A stretch of DNA of 64,000 nucleotides, from NCBI RefSeq assembly GCF_900141755.1, contig NZ_LT670844.1, positions 6,420,501 through 6,484,500 on the forward strand. The letters run 5' to 3'. This DNA is from Bradyrhizobium lablabi. GTDB lineage: Bacteria > Pseudomonadota > Alphaproteobacteria > Rhizobiales > Xanthobacteraceae. The position numbers were made by a program, and so were the translations under genes. The stretch's first letter is position 1; each line of letters begins with the position of its first letter. Under the pieces are notes generated by a model that worked only from the letters and a program-made list of their open reading frames with translations, was not told the origin of the DNA and made no database searches. This document shows, piece after piece, positions 42,701 to 50,932 of the stretch.

Positions 42701-44201
42701 CACCGTCAGGATCTGAAGCCGCAAACAGCGAAGAGGTTGCAACGGTTGTGAGATTGGCATCCAAAACCACGTTCGCAGCCGTCACCACCGGTGCGCGGTC
42801 GATCGCGATTTGCGACGTTGTGCTAAGGTTGGATGTTCCGTCGTTGACAGTCCAACTCACGTTGCGCAGCGGATGGCTTCCGGTCGAAGAATCGGTACCC
42901 GCATCCTGGTAGGTGATCTCGCTGAGCAGCGTTTCGTAAGCGGCAATCGAGATGTTGCCCACCAGGTTCAAGGATTTGGTGACGTTGTTCCAGCTCACCG
43001 CGACGAGGCCGCCATCGACCGTGCCGCTTTGCTGGCCGTTGATGTAGAGTTCGTCGCCTGCAACCGCGCTGCCGCCCGCGTTAGCAATCTTGGTTGTCGC
43101 GCTGGACAAACTTGCGCTTGCCAGATCCGTGATTGTTGGCGGCCCGCTTAGAAGCGCAACGGCAACTCCCCCCTGTATCGCCTGGGACGTTGTAGCGGCG
43201 ACGACGATCCCCTGGGGCGCCGTATGAAAGCCCAGCGCATCGAGTTGCTCTTTATCGGCGTTCGTGAGAGTCTGAGTGGTGCTACCGGTATAGAATTCGT
43301 TGAACGGATCGTTGTAGCCCTGCACGCCGCTGTTGAGGAAATCGCTGGCATCGGAGATCTGGCCGTAGTCGGCCAATTTCGTATTACCTCCGTCCACTGA
43401 AAAATAGGCGGCCGGGGCAGTGGCGCCGCCCTCGATCAACCGCGCGCCGGCTGAGGTGAAACGGAAAAAGTCGAAAATATCGGGTTGCGGACCCTCAGCT
43501 TGCGGCACACCCGGGACCGGACCATAGGGAACGCGGCCCATCGCGTGGGTCAGTTCATGAAGCGCAACGCCAACCAGCAAGTTCGGACTGATATCGGTTG
43601 CAAAGGTAGCGCTGCCGTCGTCGGTGGTGGTGTCGTTCGCCCCAAGCAGCCCGAACAGTTTCAGCTGCGCATTCCAGACCGCGACACTGGACTGACCCTG
43701 AAACGATGAGCCGCCCGGCAGTGTATTAAAGACCGTGTCGCCGGGCGTGGCGTTGTTGATCAAGGCGGCCCTTACCGACGAATAGCTTTCGTACAGGCCG
43801 TTATCGGGACCGGCAGCAGCGCCACCGCCGGTTCCGCTATAATCGATTTGTATGTTGACGGTGATCTTGTCAGAGATTGCCGCCGTCAATATCGATGCCG
43901 CCTGCTGTATGCCAGCGCGAAAACTCGCGGGCGCCGCCATAGCTGCGGAATCGAACAACAGATTAATAGTGATGCCCCCGGACGTCGCCGCGGCGAGGGT
44001 AAAGGTTCCGCTTTGCGCGCTTTGGGCCTGGATTGCTTCGTTGGTAAGGGCAGTCGGCGGTATCGCTACGGGGGCGCTGGCGGACCGGTGCCAGCCGCCG
44101 TCGGCGGACGGAGTCGAGAAACTCACATAGATTTGGTCCCACGCCGAGTCGAGCAAGCCGTCGGAGGGGTCATGCGGGTCTGTGACGAACCTGGACCTCA
44201 T
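39744..44201 (-). CDS. Large repeat-containing predicted type I-secreted protein with zinc-protease-like N-terminus
   Basis: 1485 residues with no N-terminal signal peptide. The N-terminal third has a zincin motif, HELTHAMGR (about residues 214-222), as in the HExxH metalloproteases of the NF038122 type, but lacks the third His of the metzincin consensus at the usual place. A cadherin-like region (about 340-565) precedes six tandem repeats of 115 residues (about 570-1260), each with W-rich GYDVAYKNLSGDQYTVWN and a Ca-binding-like DLNGDGLIG. The C-terminus has Asp-rich repeats and ends in HQSDFHLA, like T1SS-exported proteins of Bradyrhizobium. Repeats resemble the W_rich_C domain. No T1SS genes are adjacent. 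Confidence 0.8.
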   Translation of the reverse strand: MRSRFVTDPHDPSDGLLDSAWDQIYVSFSTPSADGGWHRSASAPVAIPPTALTNEAIQAQSAQSGTFTLAAATSGGITINLLFDSAAMAAPASFRAGIQQAASILTAAISDKITVNIQIDYSGTGGGAAAGPDNGLYESYSSVRAALINNATPGDTVFNTLPGGSSFQGQSSVAVWNAQLKLFGLLGANDTTTDDGSATFATDISPNLLVGVALHELTHAMGRVPYGPVPGVPQAEGPQPDIFDFFRFTSAGARLIEGGATAPAAYFSVDGGNTKLADYGQISDASDFLNSGVQGYNDPFNEFYTGSTTQTLTNADKEQLDALGFHTAPQGIVVAATTSQAIQGGVAVALLSGPPTITDLASASLSSATTKIANAGGSAVAGDELYINGQQSGTVDGGLVAVSWNNVTKSLNLVGNISIAAYETLLSEITYQDAGTDSSTGSHPLRNVSWTVNDGTSNLSTTSQIAIDRAPVVTAANVVLDANLTTVATSSLFAASDPDGDAIASYALKDAGNGHFVLNGVVQANNQEIDVTAAQLSQLTYQTAGGTDLLQVRVNDGTLWSTWQSFSVTGPTATVIEAFGSTSLVQVGNNYYLDNNSSGVGPELKYIGAPVVAGQFGAWAPIGAEQTAIGYDVAWKNLNGDQYTVWNTDSSGNLVSFLASLVSGSSVTLESFEPVFHQDLNGDGLIGPPTTVIQTDGSTALTQVGNEYYLYNGGSGPSLQYGGAPVVAGQFGAWAPIGAIQTTSGYDIAWKNVNGDQYTVWNTDGSGNLVSFLASLVSGSSVTLESFEPVFHQDLNGDGLIGPPTTVIQTDGSTSLVEVGTSYYLYTGGVGPSLKIGGAPVVAGQFGAWAPIGAIQTASGYDVAYKNLSGDQYTVWNTDSNGNLVSFLAALVSGSSIALESFEPVFHQDLNGDGLIGPPTTVIQTDGSTSLVEVGNSYYLYTGGVGPSLKIGGAPVVAGQFGAWAPIGAVQTASGYDVAYKNLSGDQYTVWNTDSNGNLVSFLAALVSGSSIALESLETVFHQDLNGDGLIGPPTTVIQTDGSTSLVEVGNSYYLYTGGVGPSLKIGGAPVVAGQFGAWAPIGAVQTASGYDVAYKNLSGDQYTVWNTDSNGNLVSFLAALVSGTDTALESLETVFHQDLNGDGLIGPPTTVIQTDGSTSLVEVGNSYYLYTGGVGPSLKIGGAPVVAGQFGAWAPIGAVQTASGYDVAYKNLGGDQYTVWNTDSNGNLVSFLATLVSGTDTALESIETVFHQDLNGDGVIGIPASTSPAALELAGTSSAPVTFTSSAGILILDTPSTFAGEITGFTGDGTLAGSDQIDLRGMNYSTVQSSYDSSNGILNVSDGTTTINLKFAGEYSQANFKFANDNGDAIIVYGQPTSGQSVSQGGPAGQAAGTSPSNLLVTAGQDSFVFAPNFGHVTIANFDPATDTIQISQSIFANMTALLAAIHDDGHGNAVITDAAHDAIMIQHVTAAQLLAHQSDFHLA
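40421..42490 (-). repeat. Six 345-bp in-frame tandem repeats
   Basis: A fixed landmark in each unit (reverse complement of the DLNGDGLIG codons) recurs at 40421, 40766, 41111, 41456, 41801 and 42146, exactly 345 bp apart. The three units nearest the 3-prime end of the gene (about 40.4-41.5 kb) are nearly identical to one another, while the units nearest the N-terminus differ more, e.g. VGNNYYLDNNSSG versus VGNSYYLYTGGVG. This suggests recent duplication or gene conversion from the C-terminal side. Confidence 0.9.
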
Positions 44202-44708
44202 CGCTTAGTCCTTGATCCTCAAGAAGAATTCGGGCCGATCCAATTCATTCCGAAACGTTGACGCCGCAATTTGTGCGGACACGAATGAGTCGCAGTGAAA
44301 AAATCACGCCCTCAGTCGATACGGGCAGCATGTTTACCTAGCTGTTAATTTGCAGTTTAGAATTCCGCCGCACGCGAGCAAAAGCGTTGAAGGGGGAGGC
44401 GAGGCGGTTCGGATAGACGAACCTCTGGCAGCAACCGAAGCCACCTTTTGGGGGCGCTTCCTCCCCGGCAGAGCGTTTGCCTCGACGAACAATTGTAGAA
44501 TCCGCCAAAGTCGCCGGGGCTGGCGATTCCGGCCGAAGGGTGGCTGCCACTGGGCGCGGGGTGTTACGGCTTGCGCCGTTCCCCGTGGCCTAATAGAGAG
44601 GCGAACAGGAGCTCCGCTATTCTCGGGCGAGGAGCCCGGTGTTTTCGGAAGTTACCCGTGATTGGCCTGGAATCGGAAGGCAGGAATCGTGCAGCAAGAG
44701 CGAGGCCG
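44202..44708. other. Intergenic region between the repeat protein and rfbF; no gene seen
   Basis: 507 nt between divergent genes. Short ORFs exist on both strands (e.g. 44350-44661 plus, 44338-44550 minus) but have atypical composition and no good ribosome site. The A/T-rich part at about 44,290-44,370 is the likeliest promoter zone for the secreted protein; rfbF is preceded by AAGAGCGAGG. No RNA gene recognised. Confidence 0.55.
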
Positions 44709-45479
44709 ATGAAGGTCATAATTCTGGCAGGCGGCCTGGGCACTCGCCTTGCCGAGGAGACGACGGTTCGCCCCAAGCCCATGGTCGAGGTTGGCGGGCG
44801 ACCGATGCTTTGGCACATCATGAAAATATACAGCCACTACGGCTTCAACGATTTTATCATCTGCCTCGGCTACAAGGGTTACTTGATCAAGGAATATTTC
44901 GCGAACTATTTTCTGCACATGTCCGACGTCACCTTTCACATCGCGGAAAACCGCATGGAGGTTCATCGCGAAACCGCGGAGCCGTGGCGGGTGACGTTGA
45001 TCGAAACCGGCGATCGAACCATGACCGGCGGACGCCTCAAGCGAGTCTTGCCCTACGTCAGCGGCGACGACGTTTTCGCGCTTACCTATGGCGACGGCGT
45101 CGGCGATATCGATCTCCACGCCCAGCTCGCCTTTCACAGAGCGCATGGCCGCATGGCGACCGTCACGGCGGTGCGGCCGGCAAAGCGTTTCGGCGCGATC
45201 TCCGTTGAAGGCGACCGCGTGGTCAGTTTCCAGGAAAAGCCATCGGATGATGGCGGGTGGATCAATGGCGGGTTCTTTCTGTTATCTCCCGCGGTCGGCA
45301 ATTTGATCGCCGACGACGACACGATCTGGGAGCGGGAGCCGCTGGAAGCTCTCGCCCGCACCGATCAGTTGCGTGCTTTCGTTCATCACGGGTTCTGGCA
45401 CCCGATGGATACGCTGCGCGATCGCACGTTTCTCGAGGAGCAGTGGGAAAGCGGCGCCGCGAAGTGGAGAGTTTGGTGA
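44709..45479 (+). CDS. rfbF: Glucose-1-phosphate cytidylyltransferase
   Basis: 256 residues from ATG 44709, the usual RfbF length. The N-terminal signature LAGGLGTRLAEETTVRPKPMVEVGGRPMLWHI is diagnostic; also YGDGVGDIDL and NGGFFLLSP. It makes CDP-glucose from glucose 1-phosphate and CTP, the donor precursor for CDP-linked deoxy sugars. The stop overlaps the start of rfbG by 4 nt, so the two are translationally coupled. Confidence 0.95.
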   Translation: MKVIILAGGLGTRLAEETTVRPKPMVEVGGRPMLWHIMKIYSHYGFNDFIICLGYKGYLIKEYFANYFLHMSDVTFHIAENRMEVHRETAEPWRVTLIETGDRTMTGGRLKRVLPYVSGDDVFALTYGDGVGDIDLHAQLAFHRAHGRMATVTAVRPAKRFGAISVEGDRVVSFQEKPSDDGGWINGGFFLLSPAVGNLIADDDTIWEREPLEALARTDQLRAFVHHGFWHPMDTLRDRTFLEEQWESGAAKWRVW

Positions 45480-46549
45480 TCGACCAGGCTTTCTGGAACG
45501 GACGGCGCGTCTTCCTCACCGGACATACCGGCTTCAAGGGCGCCTGGATGGTGCTGCTACTGCGTTCGCTCGGGGCGGAAGTCAGGGGATTCGCGCTGCC
45601 GCCGGACCATAAGCAGGGTCTATTTGAAATCGCCCGCGTCGCGGATGATGTCGATCACCGGATCGGCGACATCCGCGACCCGGCTGCGCTTGAGGCGGCG
45701 CTTGCCGAGGCCAAGCCGAGCCTTGTCATCCATATGGCGGCGCAATCGTTGGTGCGGATGTCCTACGATGCGCCGGTCGAAACCTATGCCACCAACATCA
45801 TGGGCACGGTTCATCTGCTGGATGCGGTGCGGCGGACGACGGGCATCCGGGCAGTCGTCGTCGTCACAAGCGACAAATGCTACGAAAATCGTGGTGTCGC
45901 ACGCGGCTTCCGCGAGGCGGATGCCATGGGTGGACATGATCCCTATAGCAGCAGCAAGGGCTGTGCTGAATTGGTCACCGCGGCCTATCGGGACAGCTTC
46001 TTTCATGCACCAGGGTCTGTTCGGGTGGCGTCGGCGCGCGCCGGCAACGTGATCGGCGGCGGCGATTGGGCGCGGGACCGGTTGGTGCCGGACATGATGC
46101 GGTCCTTCATGGACGACAACGTCGTCCGGATACGGTCACCGTCGGCGATCCGGCCGTGGCAGCACGTGCTCGATCCGCTGCTGGGATATCTGAAGTTGGC
46201 GCAACACCTTGTCGGCGGGTCCGATGGAGTCGCCGAGGGCTGGAACTTCGGACCGGGTGAGGAGAGCGAAGTTCCGGTGTCGACCCTCGTCGAGCAATTG
46301 GCGCGGCGCTGGGGTCCCCGGGCCCGCTGGCAGCTTGACGAGGGCGAGCACCCTCACGAAGCGGCCTATTTGAAGCTCGATTGCAGCAAGGCGCGGACCC
46401 GGCTTGGCTGGCGGCCATTGGTCGGACTTGATCTCGCGCTGCAGATGACGTGTGACTGGTATCTCGCGCTGGCCGAAGGTAAGGACATGCGGCAGGTGTC
46501 GACGCGCCAGATCGAAAGCGTGATGGAAAAGGCGCTGCATCACGCTTGA
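45476..46549 (+). CDS. rfbG: CDP-glucose 4,6-dehydratase
   Basis: 357 residues from GTG 45476 (TTG 45473 also possible). SDR with VFLTGHTGFKGAWMVLLLRSLG, HMAAQSLVRMSYDAPVETYATNIMG, VVTSDKCYENRG and the active-site YSSSKGCAELV in place of the more usual YxxxK context, all RfbG features. It converts CDP-glucose to CDP-4-keto-6-deoxyglucose. Next genes are a C-methyltransferase and an oxidoreductase rather than RfbH, so 3-deoxygenation to 3,6-dideoxyhexose is not predicted. Confidence 0.93.
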   Translation: MIDQAFWNGRRVFLTGHTGFKGAWMVLLLRSLGAEVRGFALPPDHKQGLFEIARVADDVDHRIGDIRDPAALEAALAEAKPSLVIHMAAQSLVRMSYDAPVETYATNIMGTVHLLDAVRRTTGIRAVVVVTSDKCYENRGVARGFREADAMGGHDPYSSSKGCAELVTAAYRDSFFHAPGSVRVASARAGNVIGGGDWARDRLVPDMMRSFMDDNVVRIRSPSAIRPWQHVLDPLLGYLKLAQHLVGGSDGVAEGWNFGPGEESEVPVSTLVEQLARRWGPRARWQLDEGEHPHEAAYLKLDCSKARTRLGWRPLVGLDLALQMTCDWYLALAEGKDMRQVSTRQIESVMEKALHHA

Positions 46550-46580
46550 CCTGATAAGCATCAAGCTGCGGAGATGGAAT

Positions 46581-47825
46581 TTGGCAGAACAAGCGTCGGC
46601 GATTACGTCCTGCGAGGTTTGCGGCAGCGTCGATCTGCGGCTTGCGGTCGATCTCGGGTTTCATCCGATGTGCGACGATCTCGTTGCGGTCGGTGATGAT
46701 CGCGCCTGCAGGGAATATCCGATCGAAATTCTGTTTTGCGATGTCTGTCGTACCGCGCATCAGCGGTTTCAGATCCCGAAGCATGAGCTTTTCCCGGCGA
46801 CCTATCACTATCGCTCGCGGCATACCGCCGACGTTCTCAACGGGATGAAGGATCTCGTCGCGGCCTGCGAGCAGTCGCTGGGCAGCCTCGCCGCCAAAAA
46901 GGTGCTCGACATCGGGTGCAACGACGGCAGCCTGCTGTCGTTCTTCGTCGCGAAGGGGGCGATCGCCTTCGGGATCGAACCGACCGGCGCGGCCGCCGAT
47001 GCATCGCAACGAGGTTATCCGATCGTCAACGATTTCTTCTCGGAGGCCGTTGCCGAGGATTTCGTGCGACGGCACGGCCGGCCGGACATCGTGACATTCA
47101 CCAACGTGTTTGCGCATATCGAGGATCTGAAAAGTGTCCTTCGGGCGCTGCAGCAGGTTTGCCAAGAGCACACGCTGATCGTCATCGAAAATCACTATCT
47201 CGGGGCCATCCTCGACAAGAACCAGTTCGATACGTTCTATCATGAGCATCCGCGCACCTATAGCTACACCTCGTTCGCGCATATCGCGAAATCGCTGGGC
47301 CGCGAGATCGTGCGCGCGGAATTTCCGAAGCGCTATGGCGGAAATATCCGCATTTTCCTGGCCGCGCCGCATGGCCCGTCGCGCGCCGATGACGGGCAGG
47401 CGGCGATCGCCAGGGCCGAGGAGCTGTTCGGCCAGCGGTTAGACCAGCTGGCCGGCAAAATCTCGCGTTGGAAAACCAACAAACTGGACGAAATCCGCAG
47501 CCTGGTCGCGGAGCATGGTCCAATGCGCGCCAAGGCGTTTCCCGGACGCGCGGCTATTCCGATCAAGATGCTGGGACTGACGACGGCCGATGTCTCTGCA
47601 GCCTATGAAAAGCCCGGATCCGCGAAAATCGGGCATTATATCCCAGGAACGCGTATCCCGATTAAATCCGACGATGATTTCGATCCCGGCAAAGCGGATC
47701 AGGCGCCCTTATTGAACCTGGCGTGGCATATCACGAACGAGATCAGCAGCTACCTGCGGCAACGTGGCTATGCGGGCAGGATCATCGACATCATTTCGCC
47801 GGAAGATTTTCTGGACAAGAGATAG
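46581..47825 (+). CDS. Zinc-binding sugar C-methyltransferase (TylC3/TcaB9 class)
   Basis: 414 residues from a TTG start. N-terminal zinc site C11/C14/C53/C56 (CEVC, CDVC), SAM-binding VLDIGCNDGSLLSFF and FAHIEDLKSVLRALQQ, then a C-terminal Rossmann-like half. The catalytic YHEH triad region of TcaB9 is present as FYHEHPRTYS, with the partner His in NVFAHIED. It is predicted to methylate C3 of the CDP-4-keto-6-deoxy sugar, making a branched sugar. It follows rfbG by 31 nt. The motif after YHEH differs from the classic YHEHFSYLS found in the second paralogue at 60 kb, so their substrates probably differ. Confidence 0.83.
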   Translation: MAEQASAITSCEVCGSVDLRLAVDLGFHPMCDDLVAVGDDRACREYPIEILFCDVCRTAHQRFQIPKHELFPATYHYRSRHTADVLNGMKDLVAACEQSLGSLAAKKVLDIGCNDGSLLSFFVAKGAIAFGIEPTGAAADASQRGYPIVNDFFSEAVAEDFVRRHGRPDIVTFTNVFAHIEDLKSVLRALQQVCQEHTLIVIENHYLGAILDKNQFDTFYHEHPRTYSYTSFAHIAKSLGREIVRAEFPKRYGGNIRIFLAAPHGPSRADDGQAAIARAEELFGQRLDQLAGKISRWKTNKLDEIRSLVAEHGPMRAKAFPGRAAIPIKMLGLTTADVSAAYEKPGSAKIGHYIPGTRIPIKSDDDFDPGKADQAPLLNLAWHITNEISSYLRQRGYAGRIIDIISPEDFLDKR

Positions 47826-47857
47826 ACGGAGGGTTGTCGCATTTCGGGGTCGGCGCC

Positions 47858-48823
47858 ATGACGCGCGATGGGCGAACGATCGCGCTGGTTGGAGGCGGTC
47901 GCTGGGGCCGCGTGCACGCGTCGAATTTGGTTCAGCTTCTGACCTCCAGGGATCGCGTGCTCTGGGTTTCTCAACACAACCAGGATGTCCTGCGCAAAAA
48001 TATCGCGCAATTTTCAGGGGACGGCCCAAAGTTCGAACTGCTGACGCGCCTTGATGAAGCGCTGGTCGAGCGGCCGGCGGCCGCGCTCATCGTCACCGCG
48101 CCGGACGCCCACGTCGCCGCGGCTGACGCCTGCTTGCGGCAGGGCATTCATACCTTTGTCGAAAAGCCTCTCGCATTCAGGCTTAGCGATGCACTGTCGC
48201 TGGTCGACGCTGCAGCAAGAGCCGATCTGATCCTGGCGCTCGGCGTGCATCTGCTTTCGGCGAGCTACTTGCGCCATTTCAAAAGCCACTTGGCAACGCG
48301 GCGCATCGCAGCGATGTCGATCCGCTGGTTCGATCCGGTTCACGAGATGCGTTACGGCGAGACCAAGCGCGCCGACTACTTCACGCCGCTGGCGCACGAT
48401 CTTTATCCTCATCTCTGGTCCATCGTTCGCGTGCTGGCCGGCACAGGCGTCCAGATCATCACGAGCGCATCGAAGCAGCCCGACGGGTCGATCTCCTTCG
48501 AATCTTCGGCGGGTGCGGTGAAGATCGACGCACAATGCGGCCGCGGTACCGGCGTGCGCGAGCGCTGCGTCCGTGTCGTTTTTGAGGACGGCGGAACAGC
48601 CGGCATCGATTTCACCGAGGAGCCCGGCACGGCGACGCTGGGCGATGCTGCGTTGCCGCCGGATCCGCTGTGGGGCAAGACCCCGCGCCCTGCGATGGCC
48701 GAGGTGCGGGATTTTCTGGCGCAGGTTTCATCGCCGCTACGCGATCGAGAATGGCTGCATTTGGCCGCGAACTGCCTCGACAGCGTGACCGGAGCGGAAG
48801 CTCTCAGTGCCAGGCTGGCGTAA
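47858..48823 (+). CDS. Gfo/Idh/MocA-family oxidoreductase
   Basis: 321 residues from ATG 47858 (a longer frame runs back into the previous gene). It has the N-terminal Rossmann pattern ALVGGGRWGRVHASNL and the catalytic EKP motif in HTFVEKPLAF. The C-terminal dimer domain is divergent (RWFDPVHEMRYGETKRADYF). Placed 32 nt after the C-methyltransferase, it probably reduces or oxidises the branched CDP-sugar, for example the 4-keto group. Exact substrate unknown. Confidence 0.75.
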   Translation: MTRDGRTIALVGGGRWGRVHASNLVQLLTSRDRVLWVSQHNQDVLRKNIAQFSGDGPKFELLTRLDEALVERPAAALIVTAPDAHVAAADACLRQGIHTFVEKPLAFRLSDALSLVDAAARADLILALGVHLLSASYLRHFKSHLATRRIAAMSIRWFDPVHEMRYGETKRADYFTPLAHDLYPHLWSIVRVLAGTGVQIITSASKQPDGSISFESSAGAVKIDAQCGRGTGVRERCVRVVFEDGGTAGIDFTEEPGTATLGDAALPPDPLWGKTPRPAMAEVRDFLAQVSSPLRDREWLHLAANCLDSVTGAEALSARLA

Positions 48824-48876
48824 GCTGGCGCAAATACCGCAGAGGCCAGCGAGTGACGCAAGCTGGTCCTGGCTAT

Positions 48877-49605
48877 TCATCCCGTGTGCGGCACGCGCGC
48901 TGAAACGTAGTATTGCGCCCCCAAGGGAAGCCATCCGATCATCCTGTCGAATGCCCGATAACCAGCGCCATCGAGCGGCGTGAAGAGAATGAAGCGGCTT
49001 TCGATTGCCGCGAACTTTGCCTGCGCGACCAGCTTCGACAGCCGTCCCCTGCCAAGCAACACGGCATTCTCGTCGATCGGACAGGTGCGGACAATCCACT
49101 GGGTCAGCGGGTTGATTGGATTGTGTTCGAAGATGGCGATCGATCCGCCGGGGCGGACGACGCGCCGCATCTCGTTCAGGAACGCCGGCCATTGCGGCGG
49201 CGGGACATGATGCATGACGGCGATGGTGTAGGCTGCATCGAAACTGTTGTCGTCGTAAGGCAGCCGCTCGCCCGCATAGGATTGATAGTCCACCGTCGGA
49301 TTCATCAGACGGGCTTCCTCGACAACCGTTGCGGCCACGTCGACCGCCGACAGTTTCATTCGCAGCGCGGATTGAATGAGATAGGGATGGATATGACCGT
49401 GCCCGCAACCGACATCGAGAACCCTTAAAGGGATCGCAGCCAATGAGGGAGCCTCTTTCTCGACGGCACCCAACAGACCGATCAAATATTCCGCTTTCAC
49501 GCGTGTGAAGAAGTCGTGCGATTGGCCGCTGAATGCCACCGCTCTGTCGATGTCCGATCGATAGGTTTCCTTGTGCCGGTCGAACTCCTGTGGCGCGTTC
49601 ATCAT
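48877..49605 (-). CDS. Class I SAM-dependent methyltransferase
   Basis: 242 residues. SAM site RVLDVGCGHGHIHPYL, acidic KLSAVDVAATVVEEA, and PYDDNSFDAAYTIAVMHHVPPPQWPAFLNEMRRVVRPGGSI are textbook class I features of UbiE/Methyltransf_11-like proteins. It lies 8 nt after a GtrB-like glycosyltransferase on the same strand, so it is likely an O-methyltransferase acting on the polymer sugar, but the acceptor cannot be read. Confidence 0.78.
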   Translation of the reverse strand: MMNAPQEFDRHKETYRSDIDRAVAFSGQSHDFFTRVKAEYLIGLLGAVEKEAPSLAAIPLRVLDVGCGHGHIHPYLIQSALRMKLSAVDVAATVVEEARLMNPTVDYQSYAGERLPYDDNSFDAAYTIAVMHHVPPPQWPAFLNEMRRVVRPGGSIAIFEHNPINPLTQWIVRTCPIDENAVLLGRGRLSKLVAQAKFAAIESRFILFTPLDGAGYRAFDRMIGWLPLGAQYYVSARVPHTG

Positions 49606-49613
49606 GGCCTCGA

Positions 49614-50663
49614 TTAGTTGTCCTGCATCGTTCGTGGCCGATCGGGCGCGGAATATTTGCGTGGAGCGGATTCCGCCGAAGGCATCATGTTGATTGAACG
49701 TTCGATGACGGTGGTCGGCCGTACGCGGATCTGCTCATAGATGCGCCCGACATACTCCCCGATCACGCCGAGAAAGATCGCATTCAAGCTGATCCCGAAC
49801 AGGATGAGGATGGTTGTCGTCGCAAAGCCCTCCGGCCACTCCGTTCCGAAGAACAGCCGTCCGAGAATGTAGAACACACTCGCGAGCGCGGTTGCGAGCG
49901 CTATCAAAAGCCCGGCAAACGAGGCCATCCTGAGCGGCGTCGTGGAATGGGCGACAAAGCCATCGACCGCCAGACCGATCAATTTGACCAGCGGGAACTT
50001 GCTCTGGCCCTTTTCGCGGACCGCTCGCTCATACGGAACGCCGGTTTGATTGGACGCCAATAGCGAGGTCAGGCCGCGGGTATAGGGCGACGCATCGTCG
50101 ATACGGCGGAGCTGATCGAGGATGCTGCGATCGACAAGACGGAAGTCGCCGCTGTCGAGCATCAGATTGTCGCTCGAGATTGCCTTGAGCAGTCGATAGT
50201 AGAGTTTCCGGCTCCATTGCAGCAACTTGCTCTCGTCGCGAAAACGTCGAATGCCGACCACAACGTCGTGGCCCTGCTCCCACAGCGCCAGGAACTGCGG
50301 AAAGATGGCCGGCGGGTCCTGCAGATCGCAGTCGATCTGGATCGCGGCGTCGCCGCGCGCGAGGCGATAGCCGGTCATCACCGAACGCTGAAATCCGAAA
50401 TTTCGCGCGAAGCGGACCGCCCTGACGCGTTGATCCGATTTTGCTATGGCGAGGATACGCTCAAACGTCGCATCCAAACTGTGATTGTCGGTGAAGATGA
50501 TCTCGAAATCGTAACGTTCGGCGAGACTTCCGAACACATCCGCGACCGCGGCATGGGCCGCGGCAACGTTCGCTTCCTCGTTATAGACGGGGATGACGAC
50601 GGAGATCAGCGGCTTTGCTGCCGCTGTCGGTCGATCTGGGTGCGCGATTTCGGCGGTATCCAT
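49614..50663 (-). CDS. Polyprenyl-phosphate glycosyltransferase, GT2, GtrB/ArnC-like
   Basis: 349 residues. GT2 domain: SVVIPVYNEEANVAAAHAAV, AIQIDCDLQDPPAIFPQFLALW (DXD-like) and GVPYERAVREKGQSKFPLVKL. Two C-terminal membrane helices (about residues 235-300) anchor it, as in GtrB and ArnC. It likely makes an undecaprenyl-phosphate sugar for periplasmic decoration of the polymer. It is divergent from the large polytopic protein at 50.9-52.6 kb, suggesting a GtrB-GtrC-like pair. No GtrA flippase was found beside it. Confidence 0.8.
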   Translation of the reverse strand: MDTAEIAHPDRPTAAAKPLISVVIPVYNEEANVAAAHAAVADVFGSLAERYDFEIIFTDNHSLDATFERILAIAKSDQRVRAVRFARNFGFQRSVMTGYRLARGDAAIQIDCDLQDPPAIFPQFLALWEQGHDVVVGIRRFRDESKLLQWSRKLYYRLLKAISSDNLMLDSGDFRLVDRSILDQLRRIDDASPYTRGLTSLLASNQTGVPYERAVREKGQSKFPLVKLIGLAVDGFVAHSTTPLRMASFAGLLIALATALASVFYILGRLFFGTEWPEGFATTTILILFGISLNAIFLGVIGEYVGRIYEQIRVRPTTVIERSINMMPSAESAPRKYSAPDRPRTMQDN

Positions 50664-50932
50664 TTGCGAGGAACTTCAAATGAGCGCGGTTGAGCTACCA
50701 TAGCTCATATCGCATGCTGCGAATCGAGACCAGCCGCTGGGGCCGTAAATCGACGCCCATCCGCCCGATTGCGGGTCTCGCGGCCGACGTTCCGTTCCGG
50801 ACTAACCGCGGCCGGGACCGATGCGCCCTTTGACCCTCTCGCGCGGGACACGCTATAGGTTCGGCGGATGCCGTTCATCGCGATTGCGCAAGCGACAGCG
50901 GCCAAGACTACCGCAATGGTTGGAATCAGGGA

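Noticed and set aside
44350..44661. 103-aa plus-strand ORF between the repeat protein and rfbF
   Set aside because: Composition is unlike real genes here, no ribosome site was found, and the opposite strand has equally good chance ORFs.
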